From NCBI RefSeq assembly GCF_037042905.1, contig NC_087245.1, positions 24,428,501-24,492,500 of the forward strand: a DNA stretch of 64,000 nucleotides. The letters are read 5' to 3'. The notes under the pieces were generated by a model. That model saw only the letters and a program-made list of their open reading frames with translations, had not been told where the DNA came from and did no database searches. Shown one piece after another: positions 24,745-35,430 of this stretch (position 1 is the stretch's first letter; every line of letters starts with the position of its first letter). A program made the translations under genes and the position numbers. The DNA is from Lytechinus pictus. Taxonomy: Eukaryota; Echinodermata; Echinoidea; Temnopleuroida; Toxopneustidae.

Positions 24745-24773
24745 CAATTGCGCCGAGATAGTGGTTTTGACCC
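24745..24773 (-). repeat. Right 29-bp terminal inverted repeat of the 6.33-kb transposon
   Basis: It begins CAATTGCGCC and ends GGTTTTGACCC, the exact inverted partner of 18444-18472. It is followed by TATT, matching the four bases before the left end. Confidence 0.95.
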
Positions 24774-25570
24774 TATTGCTGTTATTTCTGTAGCAGTGTG
24801 GATGAATGTTATATTTCTCCCCTCTGTATCATGACAATGGCAGCATCAAATTCAGCCGAATTTATGGTGGTTTTTATTTTAAACATACTGTATGGGTCCC
24901 AACTTTAAAGGAATTCACTCTTAATATTAAAGCCCAATAGTGTCCGTGAAAAAAAAATTGTTTGCTGAATTCTTGGATAATTTGTTTTTGTTGTTGTTGT
25001 TGAAAAGAACCATAGTATCATTGAAACTTAAGTTGTTGATGTATCGATGTGGGATTTTTAAATACTGTGCAGAGCATTTCTGTGAGGGCCAAGTGAAGCC
25101 ATAGAAATAGGCTTGCACAATGAATTTCAAGATGCTTGCGTCAGTTGTAATTCAAGCCCGTAGCCAGGGAGTTTGGGGGGGGGTCCTATCGAACTCCCTA
25201 ACAATTACAAAAGCAAGGGAAAAAATGGAGAAAAGGGAGAAGGGAAAAGATGGAATCAAACCCCATAATTGATAACCCTGTCCGTGCTCCTGTAATTTAT
25301 GGATATTTTTTGGCTAACCACTGATAAATTCGTTGGAAAGCTTATTGACCAGCACAGCTCATGATCAAATGATGCCACAAAAAATGTATTGAATCTTTGT
25401 ATAACCTAGTACATTTATAAACACTATTAAATTCATTTCAGTTGATCTATTGTATGTTATATGGTTTCATCCTTGTATAACCTGTTGAATAAAAAAAAAA
25501 TCAGGCCGTCTCTCTTTTCATCCATGCTGCATTTTATAGCCTAGACAAGGAAATTAACAGGAGTCCCTAG

Positions 25571-26255
25571 TTTAACCCTATCCAGCCCTGGGGTGGGGGC
25601 TTAAAATTTTTCACAATAAATCTGTAATGCGAAAAGATCGTGCCGCGGTGTTTCGTGACTTTTTTCTTCAAGTCTCATGCAACTTTTAAGACCAAATTCA
25701 CGATGCTGGGTTACACGGTTCCAAAAATACGTAACATTTTGTAAGTGCATGCCAGACCTAAAATTGCTCAAAAAGGTGATTTCATGTGCAAATCCAATGC
25801 AAATTCTGTATGTAGCCAAAATTAATAAATGTATCATTTTTATTTTAACTGATTAAAAGCAATAGCTTTCATGTTATTTGTGACTGAAATAGCATTGCCG
25901 ATGATTTCCATCAAAAAAACAATAAAATACTTAAAAACAAAAATGGATATTGCAATTTTTAAATACTCATTTGATGATAATCCTAAGAAGAGCGTTCTGA
26001 CCAGAATTTAGCAGTTTTGGTGGTTATATTGAAAGATTTACAGCAAAATTATGATGTTATGCATTAATTAGCATTATTAATTAAAAATGAATTTGAATAA
26101 TTTTGGTATAATTGACAATTGAATTGTGGAGATTATGTCATGGATGACATGCTTGCCAAATTTCATCGCGATCGCACAATCAACGGCCTAGATTAGGGGG
26201 GGGGGCCAAAACATCCCCCCCCCGGCTATGCGTTTTCAAAATAGCCCGGGCTATT
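25571..26255. mobile_element. Dispersed repeat/foldback, family B copy 2
   Basis: The start TTTAACCCTATCCAGCCCTG and the end near AATAGCCCGGGCTATT are imperfectly inverted. It is collinear with 991-1730 through the TTTTGTAAGTGCATG and AAATTGCTCAAAAA blocks and a G-run/C-run pair close to the right end. There is no ORF of note. Confidence 0.65.
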
Positions 26256-26596
26256 TAGTTATATGCTATATAGTCACAATGAAATGAAACAAATACCTTA
26301 GCACTTCTGATTTAATTCTGACTGAGATTCGTAGTCTGACATGGACCAATAGACAAGAATATTAAAGTCCTGCTTGGGAAGTAAAATTAATGTACAGACA
26401 TAAAACTGCTATTAGATATTCAGGGTGAACGGAATCATCCCCAAGTAAGTGAGTTGTGTGCGTACACTTATTGTTGATGATTGTTGAGCCTGTTTTATTG
26501 ACTAGCTAAGAGTTTAACCTCTGAGACTTGATTTATTTTATCTGTTCCCTCTTTTTATTCTTAATGCTCAATACTTTTGTTGTTTGTAATTTGCAG

Positions 26597-26671
26597 TGAA
26601 AGTCCACAGAGTTACCTTGATGAACGTTACCAGTGCGATTCCCATAGTTCAGATGATCACTACTTCACCAG
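26597..26671 (+). CDS. IRS exon with SYLDERY segment
   Basis: The acceptor GTAATTTGCAG precedes 26597 and the donor ACCAG|GTACGA follows 26671. The exon is 75 nt, phase 2/2. It encodes ESPQSYLDERYQCDSHSSDD and ends HYFT plus two bases. It contains Tyr residues but no YxxM. It joins 13475 upstream (AG+T, Ser) and 27039 downstream (AG+G, Arg). The length, a multiple of three with equal phases, would allow skipping without frameshift. Confidence 0.8.
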
Positions 26672-27038
26672 GTACGAATGCTTGATACAGTTTACTTTCC
26701 ATACCCAAAAAACACAATCAGATGATCATTATTATATTTTTGTACAAAAAAGGGGGGCTGAAGCTCCATAGTCTGCAGGCACAGACCCTGATTGAAAATG
26801 ATCAACAAGTGTGTCTCCACGCAAAGACTAGAACAAACATAACTTGCTGTTTTAGGCCGTCAGTACACAAGGCTTGAATAGGCTGCACATTCAGACCCTT
26901 AACTCAAGTGAAGGGTTTGCACAGCAGACTAGAAGCTCCAGAACTGCCCTGGTTCTGCGGCCCCAGCATATCAAACACGACAGTATCAAGACGGCATTCG
27001 CCTTTTAAATGATCTCATCTGATTTTTCTTTCTTAAAG
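26672..27038 (+). other. Short IRS intron
   Basis: This 367-bp intron is partly filled by an inverted-repeat element at 26752-26950. It ends in TTTTTCTTTCTTAAAG, a good acceptor. There is no coding content. Confidence 0.7.
26752..26950. mobile_element. Small foldback element in IRS intron
   Basis: AGGGGGGCTGAAGCTCC and CAGGCACAGACCCT at the left are mirrored by AGGGTTTGCACAGCAGACT and GAAGCTCCAGAACTGCCCT at the right. The arms are imperfect inverted repeats. Confidence 0.6.
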
Positions 27039-27160
27039 GTTTGGAAGCAGCGGGGGAAGAAGTCGCACCCCGGATTCCCCATCTCATGTATCGATAAGAG
27101 AAGAAGCACTGGAGGCTAACGATGAATATATGAGTATGTCGCCCTCTGCGTCCTCTAAAG
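27039..27160 (+). CDS. IRS exon with YMSM PI3K-docking site
   Basis: The acceptor is CTTTCTTAAAG before 27039 and the donor is TCTAAAG|GTATGA after 27160. The exon is 122 nt, entering in phase 2 and leaving in phase 1. It encodes a Ser/Arg-rich run (GGRSRTPDSPSHVS) and NDEYMSMSPS, a canonical YxxM with preceding acidic residues (Tyr codon at 27127). The final G can join either GCA-completing bases at 29609 or GTC-completing bases at 31426, so the 29609 exon is optional. Confidence 0.88.
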
Positions 27161-27225
27161 GTATGATCCAGGCATCCTGGCTGAGCATAGGGGAGCATGA
27201 TCATCAGTGGGTTGCATGGTTGTCC

Positions 27226-27362
27226 GGGCCCTGCTTCATAAAGTGCAGTGATTGATCGTGGGGCTAGTTTCTGAGATTGATTGCATTGATTATTATATAT
27301 GACATCATTTATAAAAAAAATCAACCTCGTGATTAATCACTAAAGCTGTTTGTTACAGGGCC
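27226..27362. mobile_element. GGGCCC-ended foldback, short copy
   Basis: The left end GGGCCCTGCTTCATAAAG and right end CTGTTTGTTACAGGGCCTG are imperfect inverted repeats, in the style of the 504-764 element. Confidence 0.55.
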
Positions 27363-28482
27363 TGAATGTTTTAATATGTAGCATTATGGATGTTCACTCA
27401 CAATCGATTTCACTGTTAAAAACACCTTTCAGATATGGTGCAACAATACTCAGCAAAATTTGTCATAGTATTTAGACATGTTGGGACACATTGCCCAACT
27501 TTTTTTAAAGCATTAAAATATGTTGAGAGATGCAAACATCTGACATAGTAATTTTTTCTTTTGTGAGAAGATTAAACTAGTAACTAGGAAATTAGAAAAA
27601 AAAAGATAACTTTTGATATGATGAATCTCGACAAGAGAAGGTATCCAAAGTTTTCTCTAATCAATTAATTCATTTAAATGTCTGAAATAACATATAGACA
27701 CGTGGTCCATTGCAGAAAAAAAAGTTGCATTTGAAACACAACCAGAAAATATCAAATGCAAGTCCAATATACATTCATGTATTTCTGATTGGTTGAAAAT
27801 CAATTATCATTTGAATTTTTGTTTCTTTGATTTCAACTCTTGTAGTAGCTGGCTCTTGGTCCACTGTTAAAAGACTTGAGCTGACTAATTTATTCAACAA
27901 GAGAATATGACCCTAGCTAAATTTTAGTTTACCTTGGAATTCATGACCTATTTCTGGCTTATGAAAACAAAATCACAATTAAAACTTTGAGTTAAGAAGT
28001 AGTGCATGATTTTTTGTTATCCAATCGATGTGCTTGCATGTTGCCTCTGCCAAATATGATTTGTCCCTTTTTTTTCAAGAAAGTTTCTTTGCCTCCCTGC
28101 ACAAATTGATTTATGGGTTCGAAATGATAAAATTCCCTGAAAAATGATAAGTTTGTATGTATGATTTCAGTATGATAATTATAAATTGTATTCATTTTGG
28201 ATTGATTCTGTTTAATTGTTAATAGTATTGTGCATTTAATGTTTGCATGCTGCTTCCTGTGTATTGTCTTTTAACCTGCGATTTTGGTATGTTGTGGATA
28301 GTATTTGAGTGTGGCATATATCTTTCAATGTGATGAACTTGAAACATCAAGGGAAAAGACCTGGTACTCCATTGCTGTTACTATTACTATAATAACTACA
28401 ATTACTATAATCGTAACATTCTCTTTCCAATGCTTCAATCCATGGAATCCATGATTTTGGTTCGACATTGTTACCATGGAAC

Positions 28483-28889
28483 TTAAAGAGAAATGCCAGT
28501 AGTTGTAGTAAACACTGATTTCATGAGAAAGTCTGTAAACCAGGCTTAATTTTCAGTATACCATCGAGGATCTAGATCTGGTACATGCACAGTTACATGA
28601 ACTGAACTTTGTGAAATCTTGAAATCTACGCTGAAAAATGTTCACACTGAAGATCACCAACACAGATAAGCGCACGTGGGACAGTGTATTATTATTGCCT
28701 TGAATGTCGGCCCGACGCATGACCCGAATCCTGTGCTTATTTGCTGATTTCTCAGCAATTACACAATTTCTTCCAGAATTCTTTGGCACATTTGTTTTAT
28801 TTATACAAACGGACACTTTGGTGGTCATTTCATTGGATTCTGTACGAACTCATTTTGATATCGTTACCACAACTGGCATTTACCTTTAA
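28483..28889. mobile_element. TTAA-flanked MITE, family D copy 2 (inverted)
   Basis: TTAA is at 28483-28486 and 28886-28889. The body is the diverged reverse complement of 15896-16298, sharing the reading AATTACACAATTTCTTCCAG and the right end CAACTGGCATTTACCTTTAA. Confidence 0.7.
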
Positions 28890-29608
28890 CATTGGGGTGG
28901 CAATGTTTCCATAATAAAATTTAGAAAACCTTTATGCAAGAATGCTCAGTAGGATTGTGGTTATTTGCATATTTTAATTCTTTGAATTCTACTGCTCTCT
29001 GTGTATTTGAGTCCTGAGTCATGTTTCCTAAAAATTATGATAGTGTTTATTTTTCCATCCAAAATACAACTACCATGCTATTCACAAAGTTATGTTATTT
29101 TACAAAAGACTGGAAAATGGCTATCCACATTGATGTCTTAGTCATTTTAATTACATTACACATGAAGAAGTTCAAATATGTTGAGGTTTACACCTTACTG
29201 TATATGCCATATATTGAAAAATTTGTCAGGACTTTTAATTCATTAAAAAAAAAAGAAGATAACCTTTCAGCTCATACTTTTTTCTCTGTTATTTTCCAGC
29301 CGTGTGTAAGTTGTGTGTACTTACATTTATGGATAGCTTCGTAATGGCGAATAACCTATTATGAAAATGGAGAGCTTGTAGCCTCTAACTGTAGTTTGTA
29401 AAGTTTTCTTGCAAAAGTAGGTTACTATTACAAACAGTTACTATTACAAATAGAGTATAAAAATAGTTGCTGGCTGTTTCCAAACAAATAATTACTTGGT
29501 CGAATTGAAAGATATATACCACTCTCAGGAAATACACCTATCCTCTACAGGTTTTGTTATGTTCACCATTTTGGATGTGTATATGTTTTTCTTTTTCCTT
29601 TTATCTAG

Positions 29609-29887
29609 CATTACCCGTACCCAGAACATTTGCTTACAGTCCACACCTCCACCATCGTCGATTGTCCCCTTCCCTGGCCCATAGAAGGTCCTCCTCCCCG
29701 GCCCTAACCTCCCCCACCTCCAGCCCCTCCCTAGCCCCGGGAACCGGTGGACAGCACCTCCAGGTACCGCATCACTACCACCACCACCACCACCAGCAGC
29801 ACCAGCAGCATCACATCTACCAGAATCACCTATTCTTGCATGTTGCCTCGTCCTCCTCGTGTGCCTCCAGCGCTGAGAGCTCGCCCC
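29609..29887 (+). CDS. IRS optional exon, Ser/Pro- and His/Gln-rich
   Basis: The acceptor TTTTATCTAG precedes 29609. Reading in phase 1 gives HRRLSPSLAHRRSSSPAL, a Ser/Pro stretch, a His/Gln-rich tract (HHYHHHHHQQHQQHH), then SSSSCASSAESSP. Using GT at 29888 as donor makes a 279-nt symmetric (1/1) cassette joining 31426 in frame. That donor (CCCC|GTAGTC) is weak. If it is not used, the frame runs on to TAG at 29905-29907, giving a truncated IRS that lacks five of the six YxxM sites. Composition and phase support real coding sequence. Inclusion and the 3' boundary are uncertain. Another GT after CTCCAG at 29764 would break the frame with 31426. Confidence 0.65.
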
Positions 29888-30612
29888 GTAGTCTCTCCCC
29901 TCGTTAGTTTGTTTGCTTTTGATTTTTTTACAATGATAATCCATTTATCTTTTATAAAGGGGGTGAGGTAAATTAACTTGCCAATGCAGAATATATTTTA
30001 TTATACGTTTTAATGATTCAACAAGCTAGAAAATAGATATCGGTGAACTTTTGCCAAATGTTTATTGAAAAATGAAATTTTTGTATTATTGTTTTAACTT
30101 TTTTGTCTGCATGATTGTTTTGCATGATATCGCATGTTTATTTCTGCTGAATTTGTGTCAAATAATCTACCGTGCATGTCCCGAAAAATGAAATGTGTGA
30201 GTTTCTTGTAGTTGTCTGGGTGCAAAGTAATTGCATAGAAGTACAAGCCGTTAACATATGAGCTAATGTATGAATGTTTTTTTATTTCAAAAAGACTTGC
30301 CAAACCCCATAATCTCAAGCAGGTTTAGATTTTTATATACACCCTGTACAGGTATTGGAACCATAGTTCTACCTCGGAAAAAGAGTTGCTTATTAACGCA
30401 GCCAATGTTGTTTTAGTGTATGACTTCTGTACGATATAGTGCCTGTGGTATTAACAAGTTTTGTGATCAGATGGTCTATTTTGCCATCCTGTTGCAATTT
30501 TCAAATACCAAAATCACTGTTCATGCTTGGAAAAGGTTAATGTTTTGAATGGAAGTGAATTACTCAATATAAAATTTTCAAAATAGAAATTCCAGGCCTA
30601 ATGTTTACCACT

Positions 30613-31205
30613 TAGGTATTAAGTCCTCCACAGAAAAAAAAGGTTGATTTGAATTGAATAAAAAAATAACGCTGAAAAATTCATCAAAATCAAATGCGAA
30701 ATGAGAAAGTTAATACATTTCAAAGATTCATAAATTTTTCGCCAAACAGTTAGGCCTGTATCCAAAACTCAATGATTTGCATATGAGTGAGTCAATGATG
30801 TCACTCACTCACTATTTCTTTTATTTTTTATTGTTTGAATTAAACAATATTTAAATTTTTCCAGACTTGACAAATTGAACCACAAAATGTTAAAAAAGTG
30901 TATTTCCACATGTTCAGGGAGAAATAAAAGTTTGCTTTACACGACACTAAAATATTTTATATTTCATATAATAAAATACAAAAGAAATAGTGAGTGGGTG
31001 ACGTCATTGGTCCCCTTATTTGCATACTGACCCGGATGTGAATCTAACTGTTTTGTAAAAAAATAAATAAGCAAAGATTTAAAATGTCATAACTTATTTT
31101 ACATCCAATGTTGATGAAATTTTCAGTGTTATGCTTGTTAGATTTTTTATCTTTTTATTCAAATCAACTTTTTTTTTGGGGGGGTGGGTGGACTTGCCCT
31201 TTCAA
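30613..31205. mobile_element. Long-TIR MITE family A, copy 2
   Basis: The arms start near TATTAAGTCCTCCACAG and end GTGGACTTGCCCTTTCAA. Internal blocks match copy 1 (10824-11420): ATCAAAATCAAATGCGAAATG, CTCACTCACTATTTCTTTT, and its inverse with TGACGTCA at 30999-31006. Confidence 0.8.
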
Positions 31206-31307
31206 TATCACACGTTCCTACACTTGTACTCTATGGAGGGGTTAAAAGTACTGTACTAAAGCGTATTAGAAATATATCTGCACATACATGTACAGTAATA
31301 TGACTGC

Positions 31308-31410
31308 AATCTCTCTTTCTTCTCTCTCTCTCTCTCTTCTCCCATCACCTCCTCCACACTCTCTTTCTATTCTCTCCTTCCTCCTCTCTCCTTCACCTCT
31401 TTATCCCTCC
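31308..31410 (+). repeat. TC-rich simple repeat
   Basis: It has runs of TCTCTCTC and CTCCTC directly upstream of an IRS splice acceptor, and would act as an extended pyrimidine tract. Confidence 0.8.
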
Positions 31411-31425
31411 CCATCATACCCATAG

Positions 31426-31626
31426 TCGTTGTCGATGAACCGGATTCCTACATGGCAATGACCCCTAGCAACCGCTCAAGACCAAGCTCTGTTACCCTGG
31501 CAACAGGCTCCTCCCCTGCTACTCAGTTGACGCCGTCACCCAGCCAGAGATTGGCCCCTTCCAGCAGCGCGTTGAAGGCACCATCCAATGAAGACGAGGG
31601 TTATATGATGATGGGACCCAGTCCAG
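31426..31626 (+). CDS. IRS exon with YMAM and YMMM PI3K-docking sites
   Basis: The acceptor ATACCCATAG precedes 31426 and the donor TCCAG|GTAAAC follows 31626. The exon is 201 nt, phase 1/1. It encodes DEPDSYMAMTPSNRS, a Ser/Thr/Pro stretch, and EDEGYMMMGPSP. These are two canonical YxxM motifs with upstream acidic residues (Tyr codons at 31449 and 31602). The exon joins 27160 directly (G+TC, Val) or through 29609-29887 (C+TC, Leu). It leaves G to join GT at 35431 (Gly). Confidence 0.9.
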
Positions 31627-34600
31627 GTAAACAACGATAAAAACAGGAAATCGAAACAGTACATGCCAATGTAAAACTTAATTAAATCTCATTTATTTCC
31701 ACAATTCAGCAAAATAGACATTAGAATTACACAAAAATAAATCCCCAAAACAGTGAATTAAACAATTCATAGGCATACATTTATATACAATAACAATGGG
31801 TAAATAATATACAAGCATTAACAAAAGTACTACAGGTATACATTAAAAAGTGAAGGGACAAATAAAAGTCTGGGGCCTATCAAGCATTTGTCCCCCAACA
31901 TATAAAGTTTAACTGATACATGTATGCCAGTTTATAAACAAACAAACAGACAAAATAGTAAATAGTTATTTTGAAAAAGGGTAAAAAAGAACTGAGAATA
32001 GGACTTACCGGTAATCGGTTTATTTTTAACATCTTTTTAAATCATGGTATGCCAACGGATTCTTTTGTACAGTATTTTGCACTTTTTTACTTATTGAAAA
32101 AAATGTAGCAGGTTTCATGAAAAATAGTTTATTTCCCCAAATTGTATAATACCTGTATCTGTTGTGGAAAGATACTGTTTTTCCACCCCAAAACTTGTTG
32201 TCATTCCTCAAAGTACTGCTCCTCTTTTTTTTTCCTTTTTTTTTTACAAGTTTGACATCCCTTAGACAGTCTTCGAAAATTAAATCTCCTTAATTAAATC
32301 AGTAAGTCTTTTGGTAGCAAATTTAAGATTATAATCATGCATGCTATCATGGAGTCGTGGCACATTTTGTGACAGTATGATCAGATGCTAAAAAAAGAAG
32401 TGCATTCTACACACATGTTAATAATAATAATATGTTGTACAATTAAATGAGAGAACTTGTTTTCACAAATTGACAAGTTCATCTTATATCCAATTCAGTG
32501 AATCATGGTTGATTATATAATCATCATATTTTCATGGATGGGGGATATTTTAAGTGTGACTTTAATAGAGTTGCACTTGAATTCCAATTGCGTGCAATGT
32601 ATAATACATCAGCGCGATGGTAAGATCATAGAGGACACAATCTACTGCACATTGATCAACGAGGTTGTGCATTCAATATCATTTTCATAACCCTAACAAC
32701 ATGGCTCGCTACTCAAGGTGTCTTCCTTTTCATTTTGATATCACGTCTGTGTCAACATTGAAAGATGACTTTGAAATGAGAAATTCACCCTGACAAAAAG
32801 TTTTGTGTAAAAATAGCAAAAAGGTTAAAGAAAATTCCATGAAAGAAAAAAAAAAGTACGTAGAATTTTAATTATTTGATTTGTGACATCATATGCAAGC
32901 AACCTTCTTATATATCGTATGGTAAAAAATAAATGAAATGTCATTTTTTCAGAAAATTAAAAACGTTTTTTACTGTATGTTCAGCATAACAATAGACAAA
33001 TCACTTCACACCCGTTCCTAAAAGGTAAACAAAAATAAGTCATCAGTAACCATTACAAAATTGAAATTTATGCATTTGATATTACATAAAATATGGGGCA
33101 GCTGCTCGTTTATGACGTCACATATCCAAACTTTAAATTCAAATAACTTTCTTTAATTTTTTGCACAAATTTATCGGCATTACTCCTATGTGTTGAAGAT
33201 CCCATGCACGATCTGTAATGAAAATCATACGTCAGAAAAAAATTGGAACCAGTGGGATTCGAACCTGCTTAATATTAAATGGATTCTCTTCAAACTTTCA
33301 CCAATATTTTTATTTCCTATAACAGTTTTCGTCAGAGTGAACTTCCCCTTTATCTTTGTGGAACACCCACTGACCTTTTACGAGCATCCCAAGTGTGGCT
33401 TATTGTTTATTAAAAATTTCTTTCCACGATGAAGAGTCAGAAGTGAGTGAGCTTTTAAAACACACACAAAAAAAAAGGAGCTCTTTGTAGTCAATCACAC
33501 TGATTAAGGGAACTGTGATAATTAATTGATATTGATCTAACCTTGATCTGGCCATGGCAAGGTTGTCTCTTTGTATCTTACTGATGATTCCGATGATTAC
33601 TCTAATTGCTTTTGCTTACAGAACCATGAAGGTAATATTCATTCTAATTTGTTGATTAGGTGGATAGATATTTTGCCCTCAATTACACACACACAAAAAA
33701 AAGGGAGTATGAAAATATTTTTGGTTGATTTTGATTGAAATTTTGGAATGAATGTTAACCTTTTCTTTGGTTGGAGGCTTGCTATTCAAGTTAGGTTGAC
33801 ATTAAATTCTGTCTTTATATTTCATATGAGGAAGATTTTGTTACTTTATTTCTATTTTAATTACTAATGATTTTTTTCACAGAATACAGATAAAGTAGAA
33901 TAGAATTTTAGTTCAATGCATGGATGTCTGTTCCACAATTATCTTTGTGCGCATCGTGATCTGCATCTATTGTAAGCTACATGTATGCGCGTTGATGTCA
34001 CATTGAATGAAGAGATGATTAATCAGCTAATTAGCTGAAACTAATTTTTAAATCTTCCTCTACAACTTCAGAATACTTTACTCTGCAGTGCTGCAAAGTA
34101 TGACGAATATGACCTGGAGTTTGAATATATGGGAGAATGGTTGAGATTTTTTCCTCACAAAGATACAAAACAAGCACATTTTCTCAATGTTTACACATCT
34201 ACAACTTTGCACATTTTGCTGGATTACTAAAAAGAGGATTAACTCAATGTTATGATCTTGTGAGGTCTAAAAATGCCCAATTCTTTTGATTACATAATTT
34301 CACAAGAACTTTCAATGAGTGAACTTCAAAGCTCTATAGCAAAAATGCAAGCACATGAATCCATGTTGTTTTGCAAATTTGGAATATTTAAGTGCTAAAG
34401 CAACTTTGTGCAAAAGACGGTGAAAATTACATGGACATCATTTTAACTGTGGAATGTCCTTAATAACATAAATCCAAGAATCTTGTGTTCCAATCCATCT
34501 GACTTTAATTTACCCATTGCATACTGGAACCGGGTGGTCCTTGTAAAAGTACAAGGGAGTTACAGAACTTGTTAGATGATTGGTATACAGTTTATGAATC

Positions 34601-35430
34601 ACACTGTAAGTAACAGTAACCATTCACTTGACAAAAAAAGCAGCCCCCCACCCCCCCCCCCCTTGTTGATGCACCATGCTATATCAAAGTCACGGTGATA
34701 AGAACCTCCACTGCAACATTACCATCCTTTTTCCCCTGAAGTTTGATGAAAGATCAAAGTGGTGTTGCTCAAGTGCTCATTTCCAAAGTTGTGCAGAATC
34801 TTATACCTGCATGTCAGACCAAAAGGCTATCAAAAAAGAAAACATAGAATTTCAAACAAAATTGTTTTTTCAGCCTCAGAAATGAATGATTATTTCTGCT
34901 GTTGCTAATCAATATTAATTATTTTGCACACTGTATTTGCCCCAAAACATAGAAATGCATATCAGTAATTTATGACACACTACATATTAAATTATTTTCA
35001 TATAATAATTTGTATAGTAGATTTTCCAAGAAGTCCAGGGAGAGCTTCTGGACCCCAAATCAGATTATTCAAACATTTATTTATCGATTGAAAATATCTG
35101 TCTTCATACATTATAAATTAGCATAATCAATGATATCACACCATTATGTGCTAGTTATTCTATCAACTTGTACATTGATTTCAGTACTCCCCAACTTATG
35201 AGGAGCATTTCATGAGGATTGTTGTAGGTGATTTTCACTGACATTTAAAGCTATTGTAGATCCTTTCATCTAATTGGTAGAGAGCTAATGAGTGAACATC
35301 ATCATCGAAACTCTTCATTAAGTGCTCTCAGGATTCTTTTATTCCCGTAGCCCGAACCACAGGAACTACCAGGTGTCTATAACAAATGAGTTAATGGCTG
35401 TTTTTTCTTGTTTTGCTCATTTTCTCCAAG
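31627..35430 (+). other. IRS intron before the terminal exon
   Basis: There is no additional exon. It holds a diverged shorter copy of the GGACGTTCCAC foldback (33921-34463), a C run (34648-34662) and AT-rich filler. The 3' end TTTGCTCATTTTCTCCAAG is a good acceptor. Confidence 0.65.
33921..34463. mobile_element. TTAA foldback family C, shortened copy
   Basis: It shares blocks with 4991-5932: TTTGTGCGCAT..TGATCTGC, ACTTTACTCTGCAGTGCTGC, TTTTAACTGTGGAA.GTCCTTAA. It is about 400 bases shorter, consistent with an internal deletion. Confidence 0.65.

Larger units (their letters stand above)
18444..24773 (+). mobile_element. Intact 6.33-kb autonomous DNA transposon, perfect 29-bp TIRs, TATT target duplication
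   Basis: The left end at 18444-18472 starts GGGTCAAAACCACTATC and ends CGCAATTG. Positions 24745-24773 are its exact reverse complement. TATT flanks it at 18440-18443 and 24774-24777. A single 861-codon ORF (20410-22995) sits centrally between a 1.97-kb left arm and a 1.78-kb right arm, both dotted with a conserved 15-bp motif. Perfect TIRs, an exact target duplication and an unbroken ORF indicate recent insertion. A 4-bp duplication is seen in the Sola superfamily among others, so Sola is my leading but unproven guess. Kolobok and piggyBac (TTAA) and hAT (8 bp) do not fit the ends. It is in the sense orientation inside an IRS intron. Confidence 0.9.
13476..26596 (+). other. 13.1-kb IRS intron carrying two large GGG-TIR transposons
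   Basis: No host exon is seen. The intron hosts the non-autonomous element 14482-17191, a foldback at 17570-17985, the intact transposon 18444-24773 and a dispersed repeat at 25571-26255. The stretches 13476-14481 and 24774-25570 show only AT-rich sequence without recognisable genes. Confidence 0.65.
27161..29608 (+). other. IRS intron
   Basis: There is no exon apart from the boundaries. It contains a short foldback (27226-27362) and the reverse copy of MITE family D (28483-28889). The remainder is AT-rich and uninformative. It ends in a strong pyrimidine tract, CTTTTTCCTTTTATCTAG. Confidence 0.65.
29888..31425 (+). other. IRS intron
   Basis: It contains one copy of the GGTCAAGTCCACC foldback family (30613-31205) and a TC-rich simple repeat (about 31308-31410) that doubles as a long pyrimidine tract before the acceptor at 31424-31425. 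Confidence 0.65.

Noticed and set aside
29525..29944. Minus-strand Gly-rich ORF of 139 codons
   Set aside because: It is the antisense of the IRS optional exon and its Ser/Pro/His codons.
35322..35430. ORF start of the IRS terminal exon at 35322
   Set aside because: The segment before 35431 is intron. A good acceptor and phase agreement with 31626 place the exon start at 35431.
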